Shown: piece after piece, positions 23,971-32,024 of the stretch
Numbering within the stretch: the stretch's first letter is position 1
Layout: the number at the start of each line of letters is the position of its first letter
Source: Candidatus Aenigmatarchaeota archaeon
Lineage (GTDB): Archaea > Aenigmatarchaeota > Aenigmatarchaeia > CG10238-14
Assembly: GCA_014728985.1 (NCBI GenBank)
Contig: WJKS01000007.1
Span: 1-32,025 of the forward strand
Direction: 5' to 3'
DNA length: 32,025 nt
Notes under the pieces: model-generated
Database searches by the model: none
Told to the model about the DNA's origin: nothing
Seen by the model: only the letters and a program-made list of their open reading frames with translations
Translations under genes and position numbers: made by a program

Positions 23971-24045
23971 TGCTCGAGAGGGGATTCGAACCCCCGACCT
24001 TCACCTTAGGAGGGTGTTGCTCTATCCAAGCTGAGCTACTCGAGC
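23971..24045 (-). tRNA. tRNA-Arg (anticodon CCT)
   Basis: The minus strand folds as a complete 75-base cloverleaf. Acceptor GCTCGAG pairs with CTCGAGC, the D stem is GCTC/GAGC, and the anticodon stem CACC/GGTG encloses loop CTCCTAA with anticodon CCT, T33 and A37. The T arm is GGGGG-TTCGAAT-CCCCT. The outermost anticodon-stem pair is an A-A mismatch. The discriminator is A and the CCA end is not encoded, so it must be added after transcription. No intron is present. It reads AGG codons. Confidence 0.95.
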
Positions 24046-24143
24046 ATCTAAAACACTATAATTACTTGTTATATTAGAAATAAAAATTTCTGTTTATTTT
24101 CGAACATCTAATTAATTATTCTTAAATCACCAAAATAGACTTA

Positions 24144-24416
24144 ATGTCAGAAATAAAGCCTCTTCAAAACGGAATAATGGTTACAATAAAAGTGAAACCA
24201 AATTCTCCAAAGTTCAAAATAGAAAGGGAAAAAAACAGAATAATAGTAAACTGTCAATCCCCTCCTGAAGATAACCAAGCAAACAAAGAAATAATCAAAG
24301 AATTAGAAAATTTAACTAGAAGAAAAGTCAAGATTGTAAGAGGATTAACCTCAAAAAAGAAAAGTATAATCATTCATAATATTACAGAAAAAGAATTCGA
24401 AGAGTTGATTTCATGA
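24144..24416 (+). CDS. DUF167 (YggU) family protein
   Basis: A 90-residue protein with the DUF167 pattern: TIKVKPNSPKFKI at the start, then IIVNCQSPPEDNQANKEIIKEL and VKIVRGLTSKKKSIII. The family has a small alpha/beta fold and no settled function. A TTAAATC box about 25 bases before the ATG indicates a leaderless transcript. Its final codons overlap the tldD ATG (ATGA), so it heads a three-gene operon with tldD and tldE. This may link it to peptide processing, by position only. Confidence 0.85.
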   Translation: MSEIKPLQNGIMVTIKVKPNSPKFKIEREKNRIIVNCQSPPEDNQANKEIIKELENLTRRKVKIVRGLTSKKKSIIIHNITEKEFEELIS

Positions 24417-25771
24417 TTCGAGATTTAATGGAAAAAATAGTTGATATTCTAGGAGATACTTATTACGGTGATGTCAGATACGATTCCGGAGAATCAACAG
24501 GTGTAGGTAAAAGCAAGAGTGAAGAGTCCATATCAACAGGCTCAGCAAATGGTCTGTGCATCCGCGTAATCTCAGATAATAAATGGTATTACTTGGGTTT
24601 TGATACAATTGACAAGAAAAGAATTCTGGACGAAACTGAAAAGCTGGTTAGAAGAGTGGGTAAGAAAAAATCTAAAATCTGGCTACAAGATCCATGGGAA
24701 ATTGAAAAAGTTCTCCCGGTAAAAGAAGACCCTGATGATATACCACTCGAAAAAAGAATGGAAACTGTGAGAGAAATGCACAAAAGAATAATGGAAAACA
24801 AAAAAATAATAAATTCAAATGTCGGAATCGGAAATTCCAGAACAGAAACTATATTTATGAATACTGAGGGGACTAAACTTTCTCAAGTTCTACCTTATTT
24901 CAAATTTATAATGACGGCTACATCTAAAGAGGGAAAAAATCTGGAAAATGATTACTTTGTTCTTGCAAAACAGGGAGGATATGAACTCCTGGGAGAAGTT
25001 GATATTGACAAAAAGATTGATGAGATTGTTGGCAATGCTGTGGCAATGCTGGATGCAAAGCAAATCAAAGGCGGGAGATACGACATAATAATTGATCCAG
25101 AGATATCTGGTGTAGTCGCACATGAATCTTTCGGACATGGTTTGGAAGCAGACCAGGCAATGAGAGACCGTTCTTACTTAGCCCCATTAAAAGGTAAAGG
25201 AATTATTTCTGAATTAGTTTCTATTCACGATAACCCCAGTATGAAAGGTGAAAGAGGGTTTGTTTTCTTTGACGATGAGGGAATTAAAAGTAGAGATAAT
25301 ATACTGGTTGATAAAGGTGTTCTTAAACAATTCATGCATGACAGACAATCATGTGTATTAATGGACTCTGAACCTACAGGAAATGCCCGTGCACAGGATT
25401 TTGCTAGAAAAGTCTTTGTAAGGATGACAAATACCTATATCTCACCGGGTGACTGGAAATTACAGGAATTGATTGAAGAAACAAAATCTGGTTACTATCT
25501 AATCAAGAATCTGACGGGTATGGAAGATCCACTCGGAGGGAATATGCAGATGATCACCGGAAGAGCTATGGAAATAAAAGATGGTGAATTAACCGGTTTG
25601 TTCAAGGGTGTTGGAATAGCCGGAAAAGTACTTGAATTCTTGAGTGATGTTGATGCTGTCACAAGAGATTTTCAGGTCAGGGGAAGTGGCTGTGGGAAAG
25701 GGAGAGAAGATTATGTATCTGTAAGTAGTGGAGGACCTTATATGCGTGTTAGAAACGCGGTGATAGGATGA
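24413..25771 (+). CDS. tldD: TldD metalloprotease subunit
   Basis: The 452-residue protein is the catalytic subunit of the TldD-TldE protease, which cleaves unfolded or modified peptides inside a closed chamber. The zinc motif HESFGHG (His237, Glu238, His241) lies in VVAHESFGHGLEADQAM. The C-terminal RGSGCGKGRE supplies the probable Cys ligand. The middle GNARAQDFARKVFVRMTNTYI and the end SSGGPYMRVRNAVIG also match the family. It overlaps the genes on both sides by ATGA, giving strong translational coupling. Confidence 0.94.
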   Translation: MIRDLMEKIVDILGDTYYGDVRYDSGESTGVGKSKSEESISTGSANGLCIRVISDNKWYYLGFDTIDKKRILDETEKLVRRVGKKKSKIWLQDPWEIEKVLPVKEDPDDIPLEKRMETVREMHKRIMENKKIINSNVGIGNSRTETIFMNTEGTKLSQVLPYFKFIMTATSKEGKNLENDYFVLAKQGGYELLGEVDIDKKIDEIVGNAVAMLDAKQIKGGRYDIIIDPEISGVVAHESFGHGLEADQAMRDRSYLAPLKGKGIISELVSIHDNPSMKGERGFVFFDDEGIKSRDNILVDKGVLKQFMHDRQSCVLMDSEPTGNARAQDFARKVFVRMTNTYISPGDWKLQELIEETKSGYYLIKNLTGMEDPLGGNMQMITGRAMEIKDGELTGLFKGVGIAGKVLEFLSDVDAVTRDFQVRGSGCGKGREDYVSVSSGGPYMRVRNAVIG

Positions 25772-27102
25772 AAGAAGAATTAATTAATTATACAAAAAAA
25801 CTAGCAAAAGATTATGACATTTACCTACAGTCCACTGAAATCAATGAAATACAGTTACAGAAAAACAAGATTAATTTTACCAACAAGGCATTTGATTCTG
25901 GATATGGAGTTAGGATCTTAAAAGGGGGGTTGGGTTTCAGTGCTAGTAATGTTAAATCTGAAGAGAATATTCATAAAACTGTGATTGACTCTCTAAAATC
26001 TGCTGAGATAACAGAGAAGGTCAAATTTAGATTTCCTGAAAAAGGGAGATACCCTGAAGTAAAAACTATTGACAAGAAAATAAGAAATAAAGGAGGAGAA
26101 GCCGTTAAAGAATACTCGGAAAAGTTAATCAACGGGATTCCTGAAGATGTTCTATTATCGTTTGGTAAAATAAGATCTTACGATAGTGTTACAAATATCA
26201 TCAATTCTGAAGGATTAGAAGTTAAGAGAGAAGATACTAATTTTATGGTGGAATTATCTCTGATAGTCAAGAAAAATAATAAGAGAATGGAATTCTGGCC
26301 ACATGAATATCGAAGAAGAATGCAAGACATTCCAATGTCACATATTGATAAATGGGTAAAATTGGCCTATGACCAAACTATTGCAAAAGAACCTAAAACA
26401 GAAAAAACTAGAGTTGTGTTTTCACCTTCAGTTGTTTTGGATGGATTAGGGTCAGTTATAGGAGGACATGTGACAGGTTCAGCTAAGGTGAATGAAGTTA
26501 ATAAATTCTCAGTGGGTGATAAAGTTGCTTCACCTAAATTAACAATCATTTCTGACGGTCTCTACGCTTATGGGCTGATGAGTGGAGAATTTGATGATGA
26601 GGGTGTTCCCCAGAGAAAAGTACCTCTAATTGTTGATGGCGTATTCAAAGGATTTGTTTATGACCAATTTTATGCGATGAAGGACAATACTGAATCAACT
26701 GGTAATGGTCTAAAACAGTCTGGTGTTTTCTTTTCATTTGAAGGAAAGTATGGGGCTCAGCCCGGTAACCAGGTCTCTAATTTTTATGTCAAGTCAGGTA
26801 AGGTCAGTTATGATGATATGATTAAAGATATTCAGAGCGGTGTCTTAGTTGAACAGTTCAGTTGGTTGAATCCGGATGTAACCACAGGTAAATTTTCTTC
26901 AGAGATAAGGGCTGGATATTATATTAGGGAAGGTGAAATCAAGGAACCGATTAAAGGGGGATTAGTTATTGGTAATATTTTTGATATGATTAAGAGGATT
27001 GATTGTATATCTGACAAATCTATGATTTGTTCTGGAGGAACTGTATTTGCTGGTATTTGCCCTTATATTAGCTTTGAGGACGTTCAGATCGCTGGAAAGT
27101 AG
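25768..27102 (+). CDS. tldE: TldE/PmbA subunit
   Basis: A 444-residue partner of TldD. It shares the fold (YGVRILKGGLGFSASN near the start, then LNPDVTTGKFSSEIRAGYYIREGEI near the end, given in part) but has no HExxxH, as expected for the non-catalytic subunit. Where TldD has its zinc helix this protein reads VVLDGLGSVIGGHVTGSA. In bacteria the pair matures microcin and degrades CcdA; in archaea the natural substrate is unknown. A T-rich tract about 70 bases after the stop probably ends the operon. Confidence 0.93.
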   Translation: MKEELINYTKKLAKDYDIYLQSTEINEIQLQKNKINFTNKAFDSGYGVRILKGGLGFSASNVKSEENIHKTVIDSLKSAEITEKVKFRFPEKGRYPEVKTIDKKIRNKGGEAVKEYSEKLINGIPEDVLLSFGKIRSYDSVTNIINSEGLEVKREDTNFMVELSLIVKKNNKRMEFWPHEYRRRMQDIPMSHIDKWVKLAYDQTIAKEPKTEKTRVVFSPSVVLDGLGSVIGGHVTGSAKVNEVNKFSVGDKVASPKLTIISDGLYAYGLMSGEFDDEGVPQRKVPLIVDGVFKGFVYDQFYAMKDNTESTGNGLKQSGVFFSFEGKYGAQPGNQVSNFYVKSGKVSYDDMIKDIQSGVLVEQFSWLNPDVTTGKFSSEIRAGYYIREGEIKEPIKGGLVIGNIFDMIKRIDCISDKSMICSGGTVFAGICPYISFEDVQIAGK

Positions 27103-27170
27103 TTATTCTACAACTTTACCTAAAACTAACTCACTAAAAACTTTTCGGACTCTAATTGATTATTAAGAAA

Positions 27171-27187
27171 TTTCAATTTTTCTTTTC
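27171..27187 (+). terminator. T-rich terminator after tldE
   Basis: TTTCAATTTTTCTTTTC follows the tldE stop by about 70 bases without an obvious hairpin, typical of archaeal U-tract termination. Confidence 0.4.
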
Positions 27188-27242
27188 AACTTTGAGGTAA
27201 CTTATTTACTATTTCATAGGACAATGGTAGATAAATATCAAA

Positions 27243-27440
27243 TTAACGTGGTTTATATCTTCTACCACCAGGGGCCTTACCAGCTCCTCTTCTACAACCT
27301 CTTTTACATCTCGGTGGGTCGGGGCCCATTCTTCTTCTAGGTGTCAAATAATGTCTAGTAGGTACATGCCCAACTAAATGTTGTGGCTGTCTTCCATATC
27401 CAGTCACTGCTGAACCATTGTTGTATCTTCTTAACTTCAT
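27243..27440 (-). CDS. Small very basic protein, 65 aa
   Basis: A 65-residue protein with about a quarter Arg or Lys and many Gly and Pro. It has a central CKRGC pair and an RRGAGKAPGGRRYKPR tail. Composition and size suggest an RNA- or ribosome-binding protein, but no known family was recognised. A minus-strand GATTTTTATTC stretch about 30 bases before the ATG could be its promoter. The codon pattern and lack of competing frames support a real gene, though the short length leaves doubt. Confidence 0.45.
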   Translation of the reverse strand: MKLRRYNNGSAVTGYGRQPQHLVGHVPTRHYLTPRRRMGPDPPRCKRGCRRGAGKAPGGRRYKPR

Positions 27441-27497
27441 ACCAAAATTATTTGTGAAAAGTGAATAAAAATCTTTTTTTCTATATAATAGAATAAA

Positions 27498-28106
27498 CTA
27501 AACATACTTCCCAAATTCTCTCTCTTCAAATAAATCATAAATTGATATTATCTTATCTCTCAAATTCCTCATATCATAGAAGCCTGGTAATTCGTCCAAA
27601 AAGTCCTCTTTTCCATATTCTGCCATAGCTTTTCTTAATCTTTTCATTATAGGGCCACTGTTTCTCAAAACTGGATATATTCCTAGTATAAGATAGAGCT
27701 CCCTTTCCAGATACTCCCTAAAGTCTTGTGCCCATTCCTGATGTTCCTGCTCCGATTCGAACTGCTTTTCTTTAGGTTTCCCATTAAGATAAAATCTGGC
27801 TGCCAATGCGGCGATCATGAGTTCGGTATTATCGAAAAATTCTCTGATATTATTATCCGCGACCTCAACTCCAGCTATTTTTTTTGCTATTCCTGGTATT
27901 CTATCATAAGTTCTTCTTAACTCATCAATTTTTTCTGAAACTTCATCCGGATCAATACTACCTAAATACTGGTAAAGAGACCCTAATTTTTCTATGGCCT
28001 CATCTTCTGGGAGTCTATTGAATCTTCTAACAACGGTTCTCAGATCAGGACCTAAACCGTAAATCCCATCAATAATACTTCCCATATCAAAATCAGAGGG
28101 GCTCAT
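27498..28106 (-). CDS. Hypothetical alpha-helical protein, 202 aa
   Basis: The ATG at 28106 is preferred to a TTG two codons upstream; a TTTAAAT box lies about 25 bases before it, so the transcript is leaderless. The product is acidic and predicted mostly helical (GSLYQYLGSIDPDEVSEKI, YLERELYLILGIYPVL, LRDKIISIYDLFEEREFGKY). It has a short hydrophobic helix (ELMIAALAARFYL) but no clear membrane segment. It is divergent from the aminopeptidase gene. No family was recognised. Confidence 0.65.
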   Translation of the reverse strand: MSPSDFDMGSIIDGIYGLGPDLRTVVRRFNRLPEDEAIEKLGSLYQYLGSIDPDEVSEKIDELRRTYDRIPGIAKKIAGVEVADNNIREFFDNTELMIAALAARFYLNGKPKEKQFESEQEHQEWAQDFREYLERELYLILGIYPVLRNSGPIMKRLRKAMAEYGKEDFLDELPGFYDMRNLRDKIISIYDLFEEREFGKYV

Positions 28107-28172
28107 AACCAATGTCTACTCGATTTGAATTTAAAATGATTTATCTTTAAGAGAACCAAAATATTATTAAAA

Positions 28173-29294
28173 GTGTTTATATTGTCAGTAAAAATCAAAT
28201 TAGAGGTGTTTAGGGAAGAGATGGAAAAGAACTCATTAGATGCATCAATATTTCTCTGTTCCTCACCCATCCATGATTCCAATATTCAATATTTCACTGG
28301 ATTTCAGCAAACCAGATTCTGGGCGTTCAGTTGCCTGGTAATAACTCCAGAGAAATCCTTACTCATACCTTCTAGATTAGAGTATGATCGTGCGCTAAGA
28401 GAGGCGGAAGCGGATGAAATAATCAATATCAAGGATTATGACAATAGTCTAACAAAAATACTGAAAGAAAAACTGAGAGACGAGAAAAAAATCGGAATAA
28501 TTGAAAGTATCTTTCCGTATAGACTGACAAGAAAACTGAAAAATAAAGAATTCAGAAATGTCTCAGATATAACAGAAGAATTAAGAAGTATTAAGACACA
28601 GGGTGAGATAGAACTAATCAAAAAATCATGTAAAATAGCGAATCATGGGGTAAAAGTCGTCCAGGAAAATTTATCAAAAAATATTACCGAAAAAGAAATC
28701 GCGATAATAATTGAACAGGAATTAATTCGCAAGGGTGCTGATGAAATATCTTTCCCAACCATCGTTACTTCTGGTAAGAGATCTGCTTATGTACATCCAG
28801 AACCAAGTTTTTCCGAGAAAAAAATTCAGGAAGGCCTGGGTTTAATTGATTTCGGTGCAAGATACAAAGGGTATTGTTCGGATATTACTGTACCTTTCTC
28901 AATTGGAAATCTATCAAAAAAACAGAAGGAAATTGTAAATACCGTACAAAAGACATATGAAAAATCTATTGAAAGCCTAGAAATCGGAAAGCCGACCTGG
29001 AAGATATATGATATAACTGAAAAAATAACAGAAGGTGATGGGTTTGAGGCGAAACATTCCCTAGGGCATGGTCTGGGACTGGACGTTCATGAATCACCAA
29101 ACTTATCACCTAAACCTAAAACAGAGGATGGGTTAAAAGGTTGGGAAGAAACTTTGCTAAAAGAAAATATGGTTTTCACAATAGAACCTGGTATTTATGT
29201 TCCTGAAATTGGCGGGTCCAGACTTGAAAATGATGTTCTGATGGTAAAAAATGGACCCGAAATTTTAACTAAATCAGAGTTCATAGAATTGTAA
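28173..29294 (+). CDS. pepQ: M24 metallopeptidase, Xaa-Pro aminopeptidase/dipeptidase
   Basis: A 373-residue pita-bread-fold peptidase that removes N-terminal residues before Pro or splits Xaa-Pro dipeptides. All five metal ligands are visible: Asp226 and Asp237 in LIDFGARYKGYCSDITVPF, His299 in HSLGHGLG, Glu338 in FTIEPGIY and Glu352 in GSRLEND. The N-terminal creatinase-like domain begins around EVFREEMEKNSLDASIF. The start is taken as GTG 28173 because an A/T-rich box lies about 27 bases upstream. Later GTG/ATG codons in the first 17 residues are possible. It precedes the cDPG synthetase homologue by 14 bases. Dipeptidase and aminopeptidase roles cannot be told apart here. Confidence 0.88.
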   Translation: MFILSVKIKLEVFREEMEKNSLDASIFLCSSPIHDSNIQYFTGFQQTRFWAFSCLVITPEKSLLIPSRLEYDRALREAEADEIINIKDYDNSLTKILKEKLRDEKKIGIIESIFPYRLTRKLKNKEFRNVSDITEELRSIKTQGEIELIKKSCKIANHGVKVVQENLSKNITEKEIAIIIEQELIRKGADEISFPTIVTSGKRSAYVHPEPSFSEKKIQEGLGLIDFGARYKGYCSDITVPFSIGNLSKKQKEIVNTVQKTYEKSIESLEIGKPTWKIYDITEKITEGDGFEAKHSLGHGLGLDVHESPNLSPKPKTEDGLKGWEETLLKENMVFTIEPGIYVPEIGGSRLENDVLMVKNGPEILTKSEFIEL

Positions 29295-29308
29295 AAAGAG
29301 GTGTTTAT

Positions 29309-30631
29309 TTGGAAAAAGAGAGAGTTATTTTGATGGGGGCAGCGGGCAGGGATTTTCATAACTTTAACATTCATTTCCGTGATAATCCTAAATATAATGT
29401 AGTTGCATTTACAGCAACTCAAATACCTAACATAACTGAAAGAAAATATCCAAAAGAACTGTCGGGTAAACTTTATCCTGATGGTATCCCAATTCATCCT
29501 GAAGAAAAATTATCCGAATTAATAAAAAAATACAATATTGATAAAGTAGTTTTTTCCTATAGCGATGTTTCCCATGAATATGTAATGAACAAGGCTTCTC
29601 TGGTAAACGCTTGTGGCGCGGATTTTGAACTTTTAGGTGTTAAAAACACTATGTTCAAATCCAAAAAACCTGTAATTACAGTTTGCGCAGTTAGAACTGG
29701 ATGTGGAAAAAGTCAAACTTCCAGAAAAATAGTGGATCTCTTGAAGAATAAGGGTCTGAAAGTAGTTGCTATCCGTCATCCCATGCCTTATGGTGATTTG
29801 GCGAAACAGGCCGTGCAAAGATTTGAAAATTATGAGGATTTAGAAAAACATGAGTGTACAATCGAGGAAATGGAAGAGTATGAGCCTTACATTGAAAGAG
29901 GACTAGTTGTATATTCTGGGGTTGATTATGGAAAAATACTAAGAGAGGCTGAGAAAGAGGCTGATATTATTGTCTGGGACGGCGGGAATAACGACACTCC
30001 ATTCTTTGAACCGGATTTACATATAGTAGTTACAGATCCTCACCGGGCTGGACATGAAACCGAATATTATCCTGGGGAGACAAACTTCAGGATGGCAGAC
30101 GTAATAGTAATTAACAAAATGGATACTGCTAAACCCGAGGACGTTGAAGTTATATTGAAAAACGTTAAAAAAATGGTCTCTAAAGCTATTGTGATTAAAG
30201 CTGATTCCAAGATAACTGTGGATAATTCAGATAAAGTGAAGGGTAAGAAAGTCTTGGTAATCGAAGATGGTCCTACACTTACACATGGTGGAATGAATTT
30301 TGGCGCTGGAGTCATTGCTGCACAAAGATTGGGTTGTGAATTAGTTGATCCTGAGTCCTTTGCTGTTGGGTCGATAAGGGAGACTTTAAAAAAATATCCA
30401 GATTTACATAATCTAGTTCCTGCCATGGGTTACGGTAAAAAACAAATGGGAGAATTAGAAAAGACTATTAACAAAACTGAATGTGAATATGTGGTTGTTG
30501 GTACACCAATAGACATTGGGAGACTATTAGACGTTAATAAACCTACTGTAAGAGTAAATTATGAACTTGACGAAGTCGGTGAACCTAACCTTAAAAGTGT
30601 TCTTAATAAATTCTTAGAAAAGATGAAATGA
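29309..30631 (+). CDS. cpgS: Cyclic 2,3-diphosphoglycerate synthetase homologue
   Basis: The 440-residue protein matches the cDPGS-related P-loop family. The N-terminal Rossmann-like domain (RVILMGAAGRDFHNFN, VVAFTATQIPNI) is followed by a P-loop GCGKSQTS at about 131-138, then DIIVWDGGNNDTPFF and VIVINKMDTAKPEDV, the last two resembling GTPase motifs. The founding enzyme makes the thermoprotectant cyclic 2,3-diphosphoglycerate from 2,3-DPG with ATP, but many homologues in non-thermophiles are uncharacterised. The biochemical role is therefore not certain. The TTG start has AGAGGTG 7 bases upstream. A 32-residue basic ORF follows 9 bases after the stop. Confidence 0.83.
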   Translation: MEKERVILMGAAGRDFHNFNIHFRDNPKYNVVAFTATQIPNITERKYPKELSGKLYPDGIPIHPEEKLSELIKKYNIDKVVFSYSDVSHEYVMNKASLVNACGADFELLGVKNTMFKSKKPVITVCAVRTGCGKSQTSRKIVDLLKNKGLKVVAIRHPMPYGDLAKQAVQRFENYEDLEKHECTIEEMEEYEPYIERGLVVYSGVDYGKILREAEKEADIIVWDGGNNDTPFFEPDLHIVVTDPHRAGHETEYYPGETNFRMADVIVINKMDTAKPEDVEVILKNVKKMVSKAIVIKADSKITVDNSDKVKGKKVLVIEDGPTLTHGGMNFGAGVIAAQRLGCELVDPESFAVGSIRETLKKYPDLHNLVPAMGYGKKQMGELEKTINKTECEYVVVGTPIDIGRLLDVNKPTVRVNYELDEVGEPNLKSVLNKFLEKMK

Positions 30632-30640
30632 GGGGATGAA

Positions 30641-30739
30641 ATGGGAAGGAGACCAAGAAGTCATAAGAAAAAGACTATTGCTGCAAAGAAAAGGAGTATT
30701 AAAAGAGGAAACAAGGGTTGGAAAGAAAATTTGGAGTAG
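30641..30739 (+). CDS. 32-residue highly basic ORF
   Basis: The ATG at 30641 is preceded by GAGGGGATGAA, a good ribosome binding site, and follows the cDPG synthetase stop by 9 bases. The product reads MGRRPRSHKKKTIAAKKRSI and then KRGNKGWKENLE, with 15 Lys or Arg and one His in 32 residues. It resembles tiny ribosomal or RNA-binding proteins in composition only. The operon position and strong binding site are the main support. I cannot assign a family. Confidence 0.45.
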   Translation: MGRRPRSHKKKTIAAKKRSIKRGNKGWKENLE

Positions 30740-30831
30740 TTTTTTCACTTAAATTTAGTTGGTTCAGAATTTATTCTTATTTAAAATTTCTGGAGAATTA
30801 AATTAAGACTTATTTCTAACTTCTATAGAAA

Positions 30832-31158
30832 TTAGCGGTCCTCCCAGTATTCCATATACAAATCGGTCATATCTTCACCGTGTTTTCTCACATAAGCCAC
30901 TGTTAATACAGGGGAATACGGATCTCCCGTAGGGCCGAATCTGTTATTCAGAGCATTATCTGTCCCTCTTGCGTCATCTGGTACAACATACTGATGGCTT
31001 ATTCCGGCTCCTGAAAGTGAAAATATTCTAGAAGATATTCCCTCTCCCCTCAATTTGAGATGGAGAGCACATGCCGTATCTACACAACTAAACCTAGGGA
31101 TCGGAATTACGGTATTATCATCCTGAACTCCGTAAGACCTATAATCAAATTTCTTCAC
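30832..31158 (-). CDS. Possible minimal transglutaminase-like protein, 108 aa
   Basis: A 108-residue protein with RFSCVDTACALHLKLRGEGI, SRIFSLSGAGISHQYVVPDD and a Trp-rich end (YMEYWEDR). A Cys at the start of a helix, followed by L(K/R)xxGI and a later H-x-Y-V-V plus Asp, is the order of the Cys-His-Asp triad in transglutaminase-like folds. The protein is short for that fold, so this is tentative. It starts with GTG at 31158, and an AATTATAAT stretch lies upstream. No signal peptide is seen. Confidence 0.5.
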   Translation of the reverse strand: MKKFDYRSYGVQDDNTVIPIPRFSCVDTACALHLKLRGEGISSRIFSLSGAGISHQYVVPDDARGTDNALNNRFGPTGDPYSPVLTVAYVRKHGEDMTDLYMEYWEDR

Positions 31159-31288
31159 AAAATTATAATTAAATGAATAATCTTATCAATATTAAATTCC
31201 CTGGTTCAAAATTTTGAAAAGTGTCCTTGAATTTCCAATGTTGTCACTACCAAAAGGTATTTAAATTTATTTTATATCTGATAGTAAT

Positions 31289-31666
31289 ATGGGAACATTA
31301 CCAACCTTAAGAGGACTAACTGATAGTCACAAAATAAGAGAACAGTTGTATAGGACTTTACATCAGTATCTTGACATGGCTGAAGGTCAATTATATCCAA
31401 GGACATATAATCAATTATCACCAAATGGGAGAACAGAGTTAGATTATCAAATCAGTCTTCAAACCGGGACACCAGGAACTTATACTTTGGTGGCTGCTGG
31501 AAAGAACTCGGATTGGATGTTGGGAAACTATTTATCAGAAATAGCCATGGAAATATGGAGTAAAGTTCATGAAAGAGGGAATCAGTTAGGTAAACAAGCT
31601 TTTAGAAATTGTAAACAACCACCGATTAAAATCGGTGGCATTGCGTCTATGCGGCGTAATCGGTAA
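31289..31666 (+). CDS. Hypothetical protein with 3' end running into an insertion sequence
   Basis: A 125-residue frame with a good leaderless promoter (GTATTTAAATTT at about 31256-31267). Residues 1 to about 108 are ordinary helical protein (REQLYRTLHQYLDMAEGQLY, EIAMEIWSKVHERGNQLGKQ). The last 15-17 residues, PPIKIGGIASMRRNR, are encoded by the palindrome and flank of the adjacent IS200/IS605-type element and overlap the end of its transposase. The original C-terminus was therefore probably lost or replaced by insertion. No family was recognised. Confidence 0.55.
   Translation: MGTLPTLRGLTDSHKIREQLYRTLHQYLDMAEGQLYPRTYNQLSPNGRTELDYQISLQTGTPGTYTLVAAGKNSDWMLGNYLSEIAMEIWSKVHERGNQLGKQAFRNCKQPPIKIGGIASMRRNR
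31619..31638. repeat. Perfect 9-bp palindrome at the IS right end
   Basis: CCACCGATT-AA-AATCGGTGG forms a perfect hairpin directly downstream of the transposase stop. In IS200/IS605 elements such subterminal hairpins are the binding sites of the transposase. It could also stop transcription from either side. Confidence 0.7.
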
Positions 31667-32024
31667 GTCTTTTCTGGTCTCCCTTAATACCCTGCTCTCT
31701 AACATATCTTTCGATAATCTCTGATTGTACATCACCTATCGAATCAAAATAATAAGCTGGTGACCATAATCCACCTTTCAAAAAGAATTTCCTTCTTAAC
31801 CAGGGAAATGTTTTGAATAATCTTCTAGAAGATCTGCCTTTCAGAAATTTGACAACTTGAGATACTGAATATCTGGGTGGTATATCAATTACCATATGGA
31901 GATGATCTATATCAAAACCTAATTCTTTGATAATCAATCCATATTTTTCAGCAGTTTCATAGAAAGATTTTTCACAAACAACTTTTATTCTCTCAAAACC
32001 AAATATTTTATGTCGATATTTGGG
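31647..32024 (-). CDS. tnpA: IS200/IS605 family Y1 transposase TnpA (5' truncated by window)
   Basis: The frame stays open past the in-frame TTG to the window edge and yields 125 residues beginning PKYRHKIFGFERIKVVCEKS. That matches the region after the usual N-terminal YHLVWCPKYRH, so about 10-15 residues are missing. The HUH motif is in DIDHLHMVIDIPP, the conserved LKGRSSRRLF follows, and the catalytic Tyr is in ERYVREQ. The enzyme cuts and joins single-stranded ends at hairpins. The C-terminus overlaps the neighbouring plus-strand frame. No TnpB partner is seen on this side. The coding frame appears intact. Confidence 0.9.
   Translation of the reverse strand, partial: PKYRHKIFGFERIKVVCEKSFYETAEKYGLIIKELGFDIDHLHMVIDIPPRYSVSQVVKFLKGRSSRRLFKTFPWLRRKFFLKGGLWSPAYYFDSIGDVQSEIIERYVREQGIKGDQKRLTDYAA

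Noticed and set aside
24890-25138. Minus-strand 82-residue frame within tldD
   Set aside because: It overlaps conserved TldD coding sequence including the zinc motif and has no independent support.
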